Assembly: GCF_003626735.1 (NCBI RefSeq)
Contig: NZ_RBHX01000001.1
Location: 3,224,001 to 3,288,000 of the forward strand
DNA length: 64,000 bases
DNA from: Microbacterium sp. CGR2
Lineage (GTDB): Bacteria; Actinomycetota; Actinomycetes; Actinomycetales; Microbacteriaceae
Direction: 5' to 3'
The translations under genes were made by a program, and so were the position numbers. This document shows positions 1-9,612 of this stretch, piece after piece (position 1 is the stretch's first letter; each line of letters opens with the position of its first letter). A model generated the notes under the pieces. That model saw only the letters and a program-made list of their open reading frames with translations, was not told the DNA's origin and did not search any database.

Positions 1-160
1 CCATGTGCCCGGCGGAGAGGTTGGCGCCTTCGATGGACCAGACGAGTTCGGCGTCGCCCTCGGACTGCCCGGTCGGCGCAGCGCACGCGCTGAGCACGAG
101 TCCGGTGGCGGCCGCGAGCGCGGCGAAGGGTAGGAGACGACGCGCGGGGCGTGCGGACAT
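1..160 (-). CDS. Solute-binding lipoprotein of an ABC importer, N-terminus only
   Basis: The gene runs off the left edge; 53 residues are visible from the ATG at 160, which has AGGAAT upstream. They form a short basic N-terminus, a hydrophobic stretch and the lipobox LSAC (Cys26), followed by a mature start reading AELVWSIEGANL. This is the layout of a lipid-anchored extracellular solute-binding protein. It is the last visible gene of the minus-strand operon, 40 bp after the class C hydrolase, so it may deliver a substrate used by the same pathway. Which substrate cannot be told from this fragment. Lipoprotein status is well supported; the ABC assignment is an inference. Confidence 0.6.
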   Translation of the reverse strand, partial: MSARPARRLLPFAALAAATGLVLSACAAPTGQSEGDAELVWSIEGANLSAGHM

Positions 161-199
161 GACGATTCCTCAGAACGAACGGATCGGGATGAATCCAGT

Positions 200-1765
200 C
201 TAGAACCGATTCTTGGACGGAGTCGATTTGTGGCGAACTCGCGGCTCGCTACGTCCACTCGGGTCCTCGACAGCATCGGACAGATCGATGCGATAGTGCT
301 CCTCGACTCCCGAGGACTGCCCCTTTCGCACGTGGTGACCTCGCTCGATCGCCGAAACAGTAAGGCTCTGCACGCGCGGTTCCGGCAGGGCGATCATCCG
401 GATCTCGACGATCAGATCGCCGCGCTCCCCCTCGATGCGCCAGCGCAGCTCATCCTCGTTCGCGGCCGTGACGATGCGCTTCGCGAAATCGGACTGCGCC
501 GAGCGCACGCCGCCGATCTGCTCTCGATCGCGAGCCAGCCCAGCGTCGCGCACCTCCGCCGGGACGTCCCGCAGGAGGTTGTCGGCCAACAACGGGAGCT
601 GCGCCGCCCGTTCGCCCCGCAGCAGCGCGGCGTCGATCGCGCCGGCGGCTTCGATCGTCGCACGCCAAGGCCGCACCACCGCCGCGGGCGCATCGACGCC
701 CTCGAGCACCTCCCTCAGCGCCGTCGTCGCCACCCGCTTGGCGCCGAACTCATCGGAGTTGCCGAAAGCGACGACACCGACGCCGGTCGCGGCGTGCCAG
801 CGCATGTGCGACGAGAATCCGGGGAGTCCGCCCGAATGCTGCACGATCCGTCCGAACCGACGATCATCCTCGATGACGAGGCCGTATCCGTATCCCGCCC
901 CGGTGAGGATCCGGCCGTCGGGCGCATCGACCGCGACGGGGATCGGTGTGTGCGGCTGCTGCATCCCGAGGCGCGACTGGACCGAGAGCACCTCGGGCCG
1001 AGTGGGCCGCGAGGTGAACGCGGAGCCGAGGAAGTCCATCCACGCCGCGATGTCGTCCACCGTGCTGAACATGCTTCCGATGCACGCCAGCGCACCCGAT
1101 CCGACGAACGGCTCGGCCGCGAACGTCGCACCCCCATCGAAGGTGCGATATCCGCCGGCCAGCGCCGCGCCGTCATAGCCGTCGGCGACGTAAGCCGTGC
1201 GGTCGAGGCCGAGAGGTGCGAGCAGAACTTCGTGTACGACATCTTCCACCGCGCGTCCTGTCACGTTCTCCACGGCCCGGCCGAGCAGTGCCTGGCCGAG
1301 ATTCGAATACTGATATGCGGTGCCGGGCGACGCAGACAGGGAGACTCCGCCGGCGAAGAGCGCAGCGATCCGTTCGCGAGACGCCCCGAGATTGCGATCA
1401 GCCCACGCGTTGTCCTCGCCGAGTCCCGCGCGATTGGAGAGGAGCAGATCCCCCGTCATCTCGACGTCGGCCCCGCGGTACCGCGCCCGCGCGTACGGGA
1501 CGTACCGGGTGATCGGCGCGTACAGGTCGATCAGTCCGCGGTCGCGCAGCACCAGCACCGCCGCACTCAGAAAACTCTTCGACATCGACGCGATCCGGAA
1601 GACCGTCTCCCGCGTGGTCGGGGCGCGAGGCCCAACCTCTCCGTGGGCGGCGACGGCCAGGACGCGCCCACCCCGACACACCGCGACGACGGATGCCGGG
1701 GCGAGCCGCCGGGCGGATTCATCGAGTCCGGCGCTCACCGCGTGCTCGGCGACAGGGTCCCACAT
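200..1765 (-). CDS. Class C beta-lactamase/DD-peptidase-fold serine hydrolase
   Basis: A 521-residue penicillin-binding-protein-fold hydrolase. It has SMSK at residues 60-63 (nucleophile Ser60 and Lys63), YSN at 153-155 and HSG at 310-312, the three active-site boxes of class C beta-lactamases, DD-peptidases, D-aminopeptidases and esterases. The ATG at 1765 is chosen for its GAGGACGCC ribosome site; the reading frame upstream of it is out of character. There is no signal peptide or lipobox, so the enzyme is probably cytoplasmic, which argues against antibiotic resistance and for hydrolysis of imported peptides. The C-terminal ~150 residues beyond the catalytic domain are of unknown role. It lies 23 bp after the amidotransferase in a run of minus-strand genes. 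D-aminopeptidase-like activity fits the neighbourhood but is an inference. Confidence 0.85.
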   Translation of the reverse strand: MWDPVAEHAVSAGLDESARRLAPASVVAVCRGGRVLAVAAHGEVGPRAPTTRETVFRIASMSKSFLSAAVLVLRDRGLIDLYAPITRYVPYARARYRGADVEMTGDLLLSNRAGLGEDNAWADRNLGASRERIAALFAGGVSLSASPGTAYQYSNLGQALLGRAVENVTGRAVEDVVHEVLLAPLGLDRTAYVADGYDGAALAGGYRTFDGGATFAAEPFVGSGALACIGSMFSTVDDIAAWMDFLGSAFTSRPTRPEVLSVQSRLGMQQPHTPIPVAVDAPDGRILTGAGYGYGLVIEDDRRFGRIVQHSGGLPGFSSHMRWHAATGVGVVAFGNSDEFGAKRVATTALREVLEGVDAPAAVVRPWRATIEAAGAIDAALLRGERAAQLPLLADNLLRDVPAEVRDAGLARDREQIGGVRSAQSDFAKRIVTAANEDELRWRIEGERGDLIVEIRMIALPEPRVQSLTVSAIERGHHVRKGQSSGVEEHYRIDLSDAVEDPSGRSEPRVRHKSTPSKNRF

Positions 1766-1788
1766 GGCGTCCTCACGTTCGGGGAAGG

Positions 1789-2502
1789 TCACACACGCCC
1801 CGCGCCGAGAAGTTCGTCCACGAAGCCATCGACCAACGCTCTGCTGGCTGAAGTGTTGTGCGCGTCCACACGCTCCGCGGCCGAGATCAGATCGGTGAGC
1901 GACCACCCTTCACCCCGCAACGCTGCATCGTCCCACCGGGCGAGATCCGCGGCGGATGCCTCCGGGTGGAACTGCACGCCACGGACACGCTGCCCCAGCC
2001 GGAACGCCTGATTCTGCACAGCCGCACTGGACGCCAGGAGGACGGCCTCTGCGGGGAGCCGCGTGATCATGTCCTGATGATTCTCGATCATCGGTGCCCC
2101 CTCCCCGAGCGCGGAGAGCACGGCATCCTTTCGCCCTTCGGCCGTCGGCAGGATCTGCGTCGCCCCGCGTTCGACCGGGCCCGTCTTCTCGCGCACCTCG
2201 CCGCCGGCGACGTGGGCGAGCAGCTGTCCGCCGAGGCAGATGCCGAGCGTCGGCACGTCGGCGGCGATCGCCTCGGCGGCGAGCGCCCGCTCGGCCCGCA
2301 GCCAGGGAGCCCGGTGATCGTCGTCGGGCATGAGGCCTCCACCGAGCAGCACGAGCCCGTCAAAGCCGTCGAGAGTCGCAGGCAGTGGTTCCGCGGCGCC
2401 CACGACGGCCACGACCTCCACCCCGCGGGCATGCAACCATGTCGCGAAGCGCCGGGGCCCCGAGTTCGGGGAGTTCACGACCGCGAGCACCCGAGCGCTC
2501 AC
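1789..2502 (-). CDS. Class I glutamine amidotransferase-like protein
   Basis: A 237-residue protein with the triad-type amidotransferase fold: an oxyanion region LLGGG near residue 45, the nucleophile elbow GICLGGQ with the catalytic Cys, and the C-terminal FHPE containing the catalytic His and Glu. It resembles GMP-synthase-type or gamma-glutamyl-hydrolase-type stand-alone GATases. The GTG start at 2502 overlaps the stop of the M19 dipeptidase by 4 nt (GTGA) and has GATGAGGA in front. Being translationally coupled to dipeptidase and racemase genes, it may cleave a gamma-glutamyl or amide bond of an imported peptide or amino-acid derivative. That role is a guess; the fold is clear. Confidence 0.8.
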   Translation of the reverse strand: MSARVLAVVNSPNSGPRRFATWLHARGVEVVAVVGAAEPLPATLDGFDGLVLLGGGLMPDDDHRAPWLRAERALAAEAIAADVPTLGICLGGQLLAHVAGGEVREKTGPVERGATQILPTAEGRKDAVLSALGEGAPMIENHQDMITRLPAEAVLLASSAAVQNQAFRLGQRVRGVQFHPEASAADLARWDDAALRGEGWSLTDLISAAERVDAHNTSASRALVDGFVDELLGAGRV

Positions 2503-3614
2503 GAAGTCCTCATCCGCGTCAATGTGTCGACCGCCGGCGCCAGAGCGGCCCTCGGCGGCGTGCGCGTGTCCCCGGCGAGGAACGCCGCATGGTCGGCGTC
2601 GGATGCCTCGAGCACACGCAGGACGTTCTCGTGCGCAGCGCCGGCGAGGTCGGCCTCTGACCATCCGCGGCTTCGGAGCTCGGCGAACAGAGCGGGATAG
2701 TGGGAAACGTCGTCGAGCCCCTCCGGCATCGCGTCGGTGCCATCGAAGTCGGCGCCGATCCCCACTGCGTGCGCACCGGCGACGTCGCGAATGTGGTCGA
2801 GGTGGTCTGCGACGTGTGTCACGCCCACCGAGGGCGCATCGCCTTCGGCACCGGCCGTCCACCAGGCGTGACGCTCCTGGGAGAGGAAGGTGGGGACGAA
2901 AGGCACCATGACGATGCCACCTTGAGCGCCGATTGCCGCGAGCACGTCGTCCGGCACGTTGCGCGGGTGGTCGCACAGTGCCAGGGCGCCCGAGTGACTC
3001 ACCATCACCGGCCGTGATGTCTCGTCGAGCGCGTCGCGCATGGTGCTCGGCGCGACGTGCGAGAGGTCGACGAGCACGCCGATTCTGTTCATCTCTCGCA
3101 CCACCTCGCGGCCGAAAGCGGTGAGACCGCCATGGATGGCCCGATCCGTGGCGGAGTCAGCCCACGAAATGGTCCGCGACCAGGTGAGGGTCATGTACCG
3201 CGCCCCCAGTCGCGCGAACTGTCGGAGCACCGCCAGCGAGCCGCCGATCTGTTCGCCGCCCTCGATGCCGATGAGCGAGGCGATCCGCCCCTCGACCATC
3301 GCCGCACGCACGTCCGCCGCCGTACGCGCGAACTTCATCCGTTCGGGGTGGGCGTCGACGAGACGGTGCACGAAATCGATCTGCTCCAGCGTGGCGACCA
3401 CCTGCTCGGCTCCTTCCAGCACAGGATCCACCCAAACCGACCAGAACTGTCCGGCTACCCCGCCCGCGACGAGCCGCGGGATGTCTGTGTGCAGTTCTGC
3501 GACCGCATCTCCGAGAGCCTCGGCGCCGTAGCCGAGCGTGAGGCGACTTCTCCACGGCAGGTCGTTGTGGCCGTCGATGACCCGATCGACGGCGGTCGAT
3601 GACAGAGCGCTCAT
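2499..3614 (-). CDS. Membrane-dipeptidase family (M19) zinc dipeptidase
   Basis: A 371-residue member of the renal/membrane dipeptidase family. It opens with the metal-binding DGHNDLPW near residue 14 and also shows IGIEGGEQIGG, a DLSH motif followed by SHSGA, and the late GIGADFDG block. All are hallmark regions of the binuclear-zinc M19 barrel. M19 enzymes cleave dipeptides, and many accept or prefer a D-residue at the C-terminal position. The ATG at 3614 follows GGGAGGGAATGAG and starts 1 bp after the racemase stop; the 3' end overlaps the GATase by 4 nt. No signal peptide, so it acts on imported dipeptides. Family assignment is strong; the D-residue preference is inferred from context. 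Confidence 0.92.
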   Translation of the reverse strand: MSALSSTAVDRVIDGHNDLPWRSRLTLGYGAEALGDAVAELHTDIPRLVAGGVAGQFWSVWVDPVLEGAEQVVATLEQIDFVHRLVDAHPERMKFARTAADVRAAMVEGRIASLIGIEGGEQIGGSLAVLRQFARLGARYMTLTWSRTISWADSATDRAIHGGLTAFGREVVREMNRIGVLVDLSHVAPSTMRDALDETSRPVMVSHSGALALCDHPRNVPDDVLAAIGAQGGIVMVPFVPTFLSQERHAWWTAGAEGDAPSVGVTHVADHLDHIRDVAGAHAVGIGADFDGTDAMPEGLDDVSHYPALFAELRSRGWSEADLAGAAHENVLRVLEASDADHAAFLAGDTRTPPRAALAPAVDTLTRMRTS

Positions 3615-3615
3615 C

Positions 3616-4785
3616 TCATTCCCTCCCCGTATCCAGCGACGCCGACATCGCGGCTTTCTCCGCGGCATCCGTCGCGGCGGAATCGAAGACCCGCGTCGCA
3701 CCCCGCTCGATGCGCTCGACCAGCACCTCGTGCCCGATCCCCGGAGAACCAGGCACCTGCACCCGGCCGTCGATCGCGAGAACAGGCGGATCGATGATGT
3801 CTGCGGCGTAGTACTTGTCGGACCCGGAGACGTCCGACGGCAGCAGGAATCCCGGCAGCGACGAGATCGCGACGTTCGCGGCGCGGCCGATGCCGAACTC
3901 GTGCATTCCGCCGCACCACACCGGGATACCCGCGTCGAGTGCGATGTCGTGCGCGGCTCGGGCGACGCTGAGTCCGCCCATGCGGGACACCTTGATGTTG
4001 AGCACACGGCCGGCCTGCAGCCGCATCATGGTGTGCAGATCGCCGAGTGCCACGACGGATTCGTCGAGGCACACATCAGTGTCGAGTCGCGCCTGCAAAC
4101 GGGAGTGCGCCACGAGGTCCCTGGGCTCGAACGGCTGCTCGATCATCGTGAGCCGTTCCCGGTCGAGCGCCTGGAACACCTCCGTGGAGTCCGGGTCGTC
4201 CGGGTAGGCGCCGTTGGCGTCGACATGCAGGTCGAGGTCCGGGTAGGCGGCACGCACCGCGCGAACCGGTTCCACGTCCCAGCCGGGTGCGATCTTGAGC
4301 TTGACGCGTCCGTAACCGGCCGCACGCTGCAGGCCGACCTGCGTCAACAAGTCATCGATCGACGGCTCGATCCCGAGTGAGACCCCGGCGACGACCTCCG
4401 TCCTCGTCCCGCCGAGCGCTGCCGACAGAGGCACGCCTCGCGAGCGGGAGAACAGGTCCCAGATCGCGCCCGCGAACCCGGCCTTGGCGAACTCGTGCCC
4501 GCGGATCCTGACCCACGCCGACTCCAGCTCAGCGGGCTTCTCGCCTTCTCGTCCGAGCAGAGCGGGAACGAGGTAGCGGGTCGCGATCTCCCAGGACGTG
4601 GCCGTCGTCTCGGCGCCGAAATACGGATCACTCGGCGAGGCGATCTCGCCCCATCCGGTGCGACCGTCCTCGTCCGTCACTTCCACGAGGATGTGCTCTA
4701 TGCGGGACTTGCGGTGCGAGCTCGTCTCGAAGGAGTGCAGCAGCGGCTGCCGGAGGATGAACAGCCGAGTGCGGGCGACCTTCAC
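3616..4785 (-). CDS. N-acylamino-acid racemase / o-succinylbenzoate synthase-type enolase-superfamily enzyme
   Basis: A 389-residue enolase-superfamily protein (capping domain, then a TIM barrel). The catalytic lysines are in VKLKI (KxK) and LNIKVSRMGG; metal-ligand motifs HVDANGAYP, IEQP and CLDES are present. The stretches KIAPGWDVEPVRAVR and GIPVWCGGM..GRAANVA match the NSAR/OSBS (MenC type 2) subgroup, known from Amycolatopsis N-acylamino acid racemase, more closely than the L-Ala-D/L-Glu epimerases. GTG start at 4785 overlaps the SIS gene by 4 nt (GTGA) after GAGGACGAGGA. It sits in one operon with a COG3375-like GNAT and beside a divergent M20 amidohydrolase, the trio of the N-succinylamino-acid racemization route, so NSAR is favoured over menaquinone synthesis. 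Confidence 0.85.
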   Translation of the reverse strand: MKVARTRLFILRQPLLHSFETSSHRKSRIEHILVEVTDEDGRTGWGEIASPSDPYFGAETTATSWEIATRYLVPALLGREGEKPAELESAWVRIRGHEFAKAGFAGAIWDLFSRSRGVPLSAALGGTRTEVVAGVSLGIEPSIDDLLTQVGLQRAAGYGRVKLKIAPGWDVEPVRAVRAAYPDLDLHVDANGAYPDDPDSTEVFQALDRERLTMIEQPFEPRDLVAHSRLQARLDTDVCLDESVVALGDLHTMMRLQAGRVLNIKVSRMGGLSVARAAHDIALDAGIPVWCGGMHEFGIGRAANVAISSLPGFLLPSDVSGSDKYYAADIIDPPVLAIDGRVQVPGSPGIGHEVLVERIERGATRVFDSAATDAAEKAAMSASLDTGRE

Positions 4786-5471
4786 TCCTCGTCCTCCGCA
4801 TCGTTGCGCATGCGGCTCTGCTCCGGAGTGTAGAGGCCGAGGCGGGCGACCAACCGATCGCGCTCGGCAAGACGGCGACGCGCCCCCTTCGCACTCACCG
4901 TCGTCAGGGCGCTCAACAGATGACACACGGCTGCCACGGGGGTCGGCGAGTCGGCGTAAGACGCGGAGCCCGTGCGGACACGGATGAGCGAGGCGGCGAG
5001 CGGAGCCAGCGGCGCATCCTCACTGTCGGTGATGACGACGAGTTGACCGCCCGCCTCGTGGAACAGACGCCCCAGACGGACGGTCTCCTCGCGATAGCGG
5101 CGCAGAGAGAACGCGATGAGGACGTCCGATGCGCGCACGTCCGTGAGCACCGTCAACGGCTGTAGTGCGTGACCGTCGACGAGGAAGACGTTCGACAGGG
5201 TCGCCGACAGGTCCGCGTTGAGGAGCTGCGCGTACGCGCCCGACTTGCCTTCGCCCGCGATGTAGCGGCGCCGGGCACCCAGCAGGAGCGCGGCGGCCTG
5301 CGGCACCTGCGCCGAACTGCTCAACTCGTCGAACGTCTGCATGAGCGACCTTTGTTCCGCCTCGATGATGCGGGCCTGGATGCTCTCCGCCGACAGATTC
5401 GTGCGGATGCGCTCCCCGAACCGGTCGCCCGGTGAGACGAGGTCGCGATCTTCGTGATCGTGGTCGGTCAT
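4782..5471 (-). CDS. SIS-domain protein, RpiR/MurR-like but without the helix-turn-helix
   Basis: A 229-residue protein. About 60 N-terminal residues resemble the linker of RpiR-type regulators (IEAEQRSLMQTFDEL), then comes a SIS phosphosugar-binding domain: YIAGEGKSGAYA, the central DVLIAFSLRRYREETV and QLVVITDSEDAPLA. RpiR/MurR regulators carry an N-terminal HTH of about 75 residues before this; here it is absent and upstream sequence belongs to the GNAT gene (ATGA overlap). It may sense a sugar phosphate or muropeptide-derived ligand without binding DNA, or be an isomerase-like protein. The C-terminus is highly charged. Translationally coupled on both sides, so co-produced with the GNAT and racemase. 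Confidence 0.75.
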   Translation of the reverse strand: MTDHDHEDRDLVSPGDRFGERIRTNLSAESIQARIIEAEQRSLMQTFDELSSSAQVPQAAALLLGARRRYIAGEGKSGAYAQLLNADLSATLSNVFLVDGHALQPLTVLTDVRASDVLIAFSLRRYREETVRLGRLFHEAGGQLVVITDSEDAPLAPLAASLIRVRTGSASYADSPTPVAAVCHLLSALTTVSAKGARRRLAERDRLVARLGLYTPEQSRMRNDAEDEE

Positions 5472-6253
5472 GGTGCGCCTTTCCCCGGGATAGCACGGTA
5501 CGCGGCAGTGTGCTCATCGATTCGTGACGCCGCCACAAGCACTTCGCCCTGTCGGAAGGCTACGGTCAGCGTCTGATCGAGCGCGCGGCGAACCTCGGAG
5601 CGCTCCATCGAAGACAGCAGGTCCGCGCGCAGCGGGATGCCGATCCAGCTGCCGTTCTCGGCGGCGGCCTCGTATCCCCAGTCCGCACGCCCCAGAGCAG
5701 GCGGGTCGCCGAGAACGCTCAGGTCACGTCGAGCATCGACGGCGGTGAGATCCCATGAGACCACAAGGCGGTCCGTGTCAGGGCGAGCGTAGTAGTCGCG
5801 CTCGAAGGCGATCCCCACCGCCCCGAGTGAGCTGAGGTTGAAGTGCGCATTCCGGGCGAGCAGCGGATCGAACGTCCAGCGCATCGTCCGCTGCCCCCAG
5901 CGGAGGGCGACGTCACGCTGCGCGAGCTTCAGCGCCTGACCGACTCCCCTGCCCTGATGCTCCTGATCGACGGCTGCCGCCTGAGAGTAGTGATAGTCCG
6001 CTCCGCGCCCGTCTCGACCCGCGAAGCCGTAAGCGAACCCGATGAGGCGCCCGTCCGACGCGAACGCTCCCACTGCCGATCCCCCGTTGCGTGCCAGCGC
6101 AGTGAGGAGATTCGTGTTGAGTGTGTACTCGCTCTCGGAATAGGCGAACACGCGGGCATAGAGCGCCGCCGCCTCGCGGAACTCGCGATAGCCGGTGAGT
6201 TCGTGGCAGCTGTAGCCGATGCCGGCGTCGGTCGCCACCGAAGTGTGAGGCAC
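5468..6253 (-). CDS. GNAT acyltransferase, COG3375-like, probable amino-acid N-acyltransferase
   Basis: A 261-residue GNAT protein. The acyl-CoA pyrophosphate loop is QEHQGRGVGQALKLAQR, followed by the family-specific MRWTFDPLLARNAHFNLSSLG. That block marks the group of GNATs found beside N-succinylamino-acid racemases in other bacteria, where one member succinylates D-amino acids. Start is GTG at 6253 with AGGAA 8 nt upstream; a TAATAT -10 candidate lies at 6277-6282. It is the first gene of the minus operon, divergent from the M20 amidohydrolase across 93 bp. Inferred reaction: acyl-CoA + D-amino acid to N-acyl-D-amino acid, feeding the racemase. Fold is secure, substrate inferred. Confidence 0.8.
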   Translation of the reverse strand: MPHTSVATDAGIGYSCHELTGYREFREAAALYARVFAYSESEYTLNTNLLTALARNGGSAVGAFASDGRLIGFAYGFAGRDGRGADYHYSQAAAVDQEHQGRGVGQALKLAQRDVALRWGQRTMRWTFDPLLARNAHFNLSSLGAVGIAFERDYYARPDTDRLVVSWDLTAVDARRDLSVLGDPPALGRADWGYEAAAENGSWIGIPLRADLLSSMERSEVRRALDQTLTVAFRQGEVLVAASRIDEHTAAYRAIPGKGAP

Positions 6254-6346
6254 GATACGTTTCCTAAGATCGAGGAATATTACCTGCTGCGAGCGATGTT
6301 ATCGGCGGGTTGCATAGCTATCAAGAGGCAGATACGGTTCGTAAAC
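6254..6346. promoter_or_regulatory. Divergent promoter region between GNAT and M20 operons
   Basis: This 93-bp AT-richer gap is the only one between the two arms of the locus. Minus strand: TAATAT (6277-6282) is a good -10 for the GNAT gene. Plus strand: TTGCAT (6310-6315), a 17-nt spacer and TACGGT (6333-6338) put transcription start at or next to the GTG at 6347, so the M20 mRNA is probably leaderless. The hexamer GATACG occurs at 6254-6259 and 6331-6336 in similar contexts (GATACG-n-TTC-n-TAA), and again twice before the binding-protein gene, suggesting a shared operator. No transcription-start data exist to confirm this. Confidence 0.5.
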
Positions 6347-7495
<1,149 letters not shown>

Positions 7496-7776
7496 GCAGA
7501 GGCTCGAGTACGCTATTCTCGATTGCAACGATACGATCCGGATCTCCATGCGATCGAATCGAAGGACAGCGCGCTGCCCTCGCGTGCACATGGCGCAAAG
7601 TCGCGTATTCATGGGCCCAAAAGGACGTCAGCGCACCTGGTTCGACCTGGGGCTCACAAATTATTGTTGAGCGATACGGATCAGATCCCTTGACCCTGAG
7701 CCGGTATTCCGCTTGCATGGTCTCCACCGACCCGCCTTCATCGTGAATCCGGGCGGTGCCCGAAGGGACTTCATCC
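7496..7776 (+). promoter_or_regulatory. Upstream region of the peptide-importer operon with palindromes
   Basis: This 281-bp non-coding stretch holds two sites built on GATACG followed by a GATCC-type palindrome: GATACG at 7530-7535 runs into the perfect 10-bp palindrome GATCCGGATC (7535-7544), and GATACG at 7673-7678 runs into GGATC-A-GATCC (7678-7688). A promoter candidate directly follows the second site: TTGACC (7690-7695), 17 nt, TTGCAT (7713-7718). The ribosome site of the binding-protein gene is GAAGGGA at 7762-7768. The rest shows no coding sense on either strand. Operator role is inferred. Confidence 0.45.
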
Positions 7777-9606
7777 ATGCGTCTTGCTCCCCGCTCCCGA
7801 ACAGTGCGAAGTCTGGCCGCCGCTGCGATCGCCTCCGCTCTCCTCATCTCCGCGCCCGTCAGCGCCCAGGCACGGACGGTCAGCGCCGCGACCGAATCTC
7901 CCGCACCCGATACAACACTGCGCATCGCGACCTCGGGCTTCGTCGACACGTTCAACCCGTTCATCTCGATCTACCTCGCACCGACCAACGTCATCCGGTA
8001 TGTGTACGAGTCCCTGGTGCAGAACGACGCCGAAGACGGGTCGCCCACCAAGGGCCTCGCCGACTCCTGGGACGTGACCGACGGCGGCCAGACCTGGACC
8101 TTCACCCTGCAGGATGGACTCGAGTGGTCCGACGGCGAGCCCATCACCTCGGCGGATGTGAAGTACACCTACGAGCAGATGATGACCGTGCCCGCCCTCG
8201 GCACGGCGAACGGCAACCTGGTCTCGAACTTCGAATCGATCGACGCACCGGACGAGAAAACCGTGGTCATCAACCTCAAGACTCCGCAAGCCCCGAACCC
8301 GGGCTCTGAGATCCCGGTCGTCCCGAAGCACATCTGGGAGGCGGTCGACGACCCGACGACGTTCGCGAACGACACGGACGTGGTCGGCTCCGGACCGTTC
8401 GTGCTGGAGAGCTACGCCGCAAACCAGTCGATCGTTCTGAAGGCGAATGAGACGTTCTGGCGCGGTGCGCCGAAGATCGACAGGATCCAGTACGTCTATT
8501 ACACGAACTCGGACGCGCAGGTGCAGGCGCTGAAGGCAGGAGATGTCGACCTCGTCACCGGACTCACCCCGACGCAGTTCGACGCCCTCGAGGGCGTCGA
8601 CGGCATCACGACCCATTCCGGCGAAGGGCGCCGTTACCACTCGATCAGCATCAACGTCGGGCAGCAGACCCGCGACAACGTTCCCTACGGGACCGGAAGC
8701 GAAGCGCTGAAGGACGTCGAGGTCCGCCAGGCTCTCCGGCTCGGGACCGACACGAAGACGCTGCTCGACAAGGTCCTCGCCGGCGAGGGCGTGCAGGCGA
8801 CAAGCTTCATCCCCTCGTCCTTCCCCAAGTGGCACCTGTCCGACGAGGACGACGTGATCGTCGGGTTCGATCCCGAGGCGGCCAAGGCGAAGCTCGACGA
8901 CGCCGGCTGGGTCCCCGGAGCCGATGGAATCCGGGAGAAAGACGGGGCTAGGCTCACACTGCGACTGCTGACGGATGCCGAAGACGTCAACGAGCAGTCG
9001 ATCGCCGACTTCTTCGTCCCCTGGATGAAGGACATCGGCATCGAGATCACGGTCGAATCCACCGACTCGGACACGATCAGCGCGAAGGCCGTGAGTGGTG
9101 ACTACGACCTGTACTTCAGTGGATGGTCCGTCAACCCCGACCCCGACTACCAGCTGGGCATCAACACCTGCACCAACCTGCCCACTGCGACCGACGGCAC
9201 CGGCGGAACCACGCAGGACGGCTACTGCAACCCGGAATTCGACGAGATGTACGCGGAGCAGCGTTCGGAGATCGATCCGGAAAAGCGCCAGGAGATCGTG
9301 CACGACATGCTCGCGCTGAACTACGAGGACACCGCGCAGGTCGCCACCTGGTACGCGAATTCCCTGGAGGCATACCGTTCCGATCGCTTCACCGGATTCA
9401 CCCTGCAGCCGAAGGAGACCGGGATCATCGCCAACCAGGCCGGTTACTGGGGCTACCTCACCGTCGAGCCGGTCGAAGGCGCCACCGCCGGCGGCACCGG
9501 GACGAACACCGGCCTGATCATCGGAGGCATCGTGGTCGGAGTGGTGCTCATCGGCGGAGTGGTCTTCTTCCTGATTCGACGTCGCAACATCGCCGACGTC
9601 GAATGA
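7777..9606 (+). CDS. Peptide ABC importer substrate-binding protein, membrane anchored (DppA/OppA family)
   Basis: A 609-residue family 5 extracellular solute-binding protein. The start at 7777 is preferred over an in-frame ATG 21 nt upstream because GAAGGGA sits 8 nt before it. Residues 1-34 form a Sec signal peptide ending in an AQA-type cleavage site; there is no lipobox Cys. The body carries family features (TLRIATSGFVDTFNP, ADSWDVTDGGQTWTF, VKYTYEQMM). The C-terminus has one transmembrane segment (about 578-602, TGLIIGGIVVGVVLIGG) followed by RRR, so the domain is held by a C-terminal helix instead of a lipid. It binds peptides outside the cell for the permeases and ATPase that follow. 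Confidence 0.92.
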   Translation: MRLAPRSRTVRSLAAAAIASALLISAPVSAQARTVSAATESPAPDTTLRIATSGFVDTFNPFISIYLAPTNVIRYVYESLVQNDAEDGSPTKGLADSWDVTDGGQTWTFTLQDGLEWSDGEPITSADVKYTYEQMMTVPALGTANGNLVSNFESIDAPDEKTVVINLKTPQAPNPGSEIPVVPKHIWEAVDDPTTFANDTDVVGSGPFVLESYAANQSIVLKANETFWRGAPKIDRIQYVYYTNSDAQVQALKAGDVDLVTGLTPTQFDALEGVDGITTHSGEGRRYHSISINVGQQTRDNVPYGTGSEALKDVEVRQALRLGTDTKTLLDKVLAGEGVQATSFIPSSFPKWHLSDEDDVIVGFDPEAAKAKLDDAGWVPGADGIREKDGARLTLRLLTDAEDVNEQSIADFFVPWMKDIGIEITVESTDSDTISAKAVSGDYDLYFSGWSVNPDPDYQLGINTCTNLPTATDGTGGTTQDGYCNPEFDEMYAEQRSEIDPEKRQEIVHDMLALNYEDTAQVATWYANSLEAYRSDRFTGFTLQPKETGIIANQAGYWGYLTVEPVEGATAGGTGTNTGLIIGGIVVGVVLIGGVVFFLIRRRNIADVE

Positions 9607-9612
9607 GCCCTG

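Noticed and set aside
200..1765. Beta-lactam resistance gene
   Set aside because: The class C-like boxes are shared by many peptidases and esterases; no secretion signal and a peptide-catabolism neighbourhood argue against it.
230..2011. 593-codon plus-strand frame opposite the class C hydrolase
   Set aside because: Composition is typical of an antisense frame in high-GC DNA; the minus-strand frame has SMSK, YSN and HSG.
3616..4785. First reading as L-Ala-D/L-Glu epimerase because of the Dpp/S66 neighbours
   Set aside because: Blocks such as GWDVEPVRAVR and VWCGGM..GRAANVA fit the NSAR/OSBS subgroup better, and the GNAT and M20 neighbours support it.
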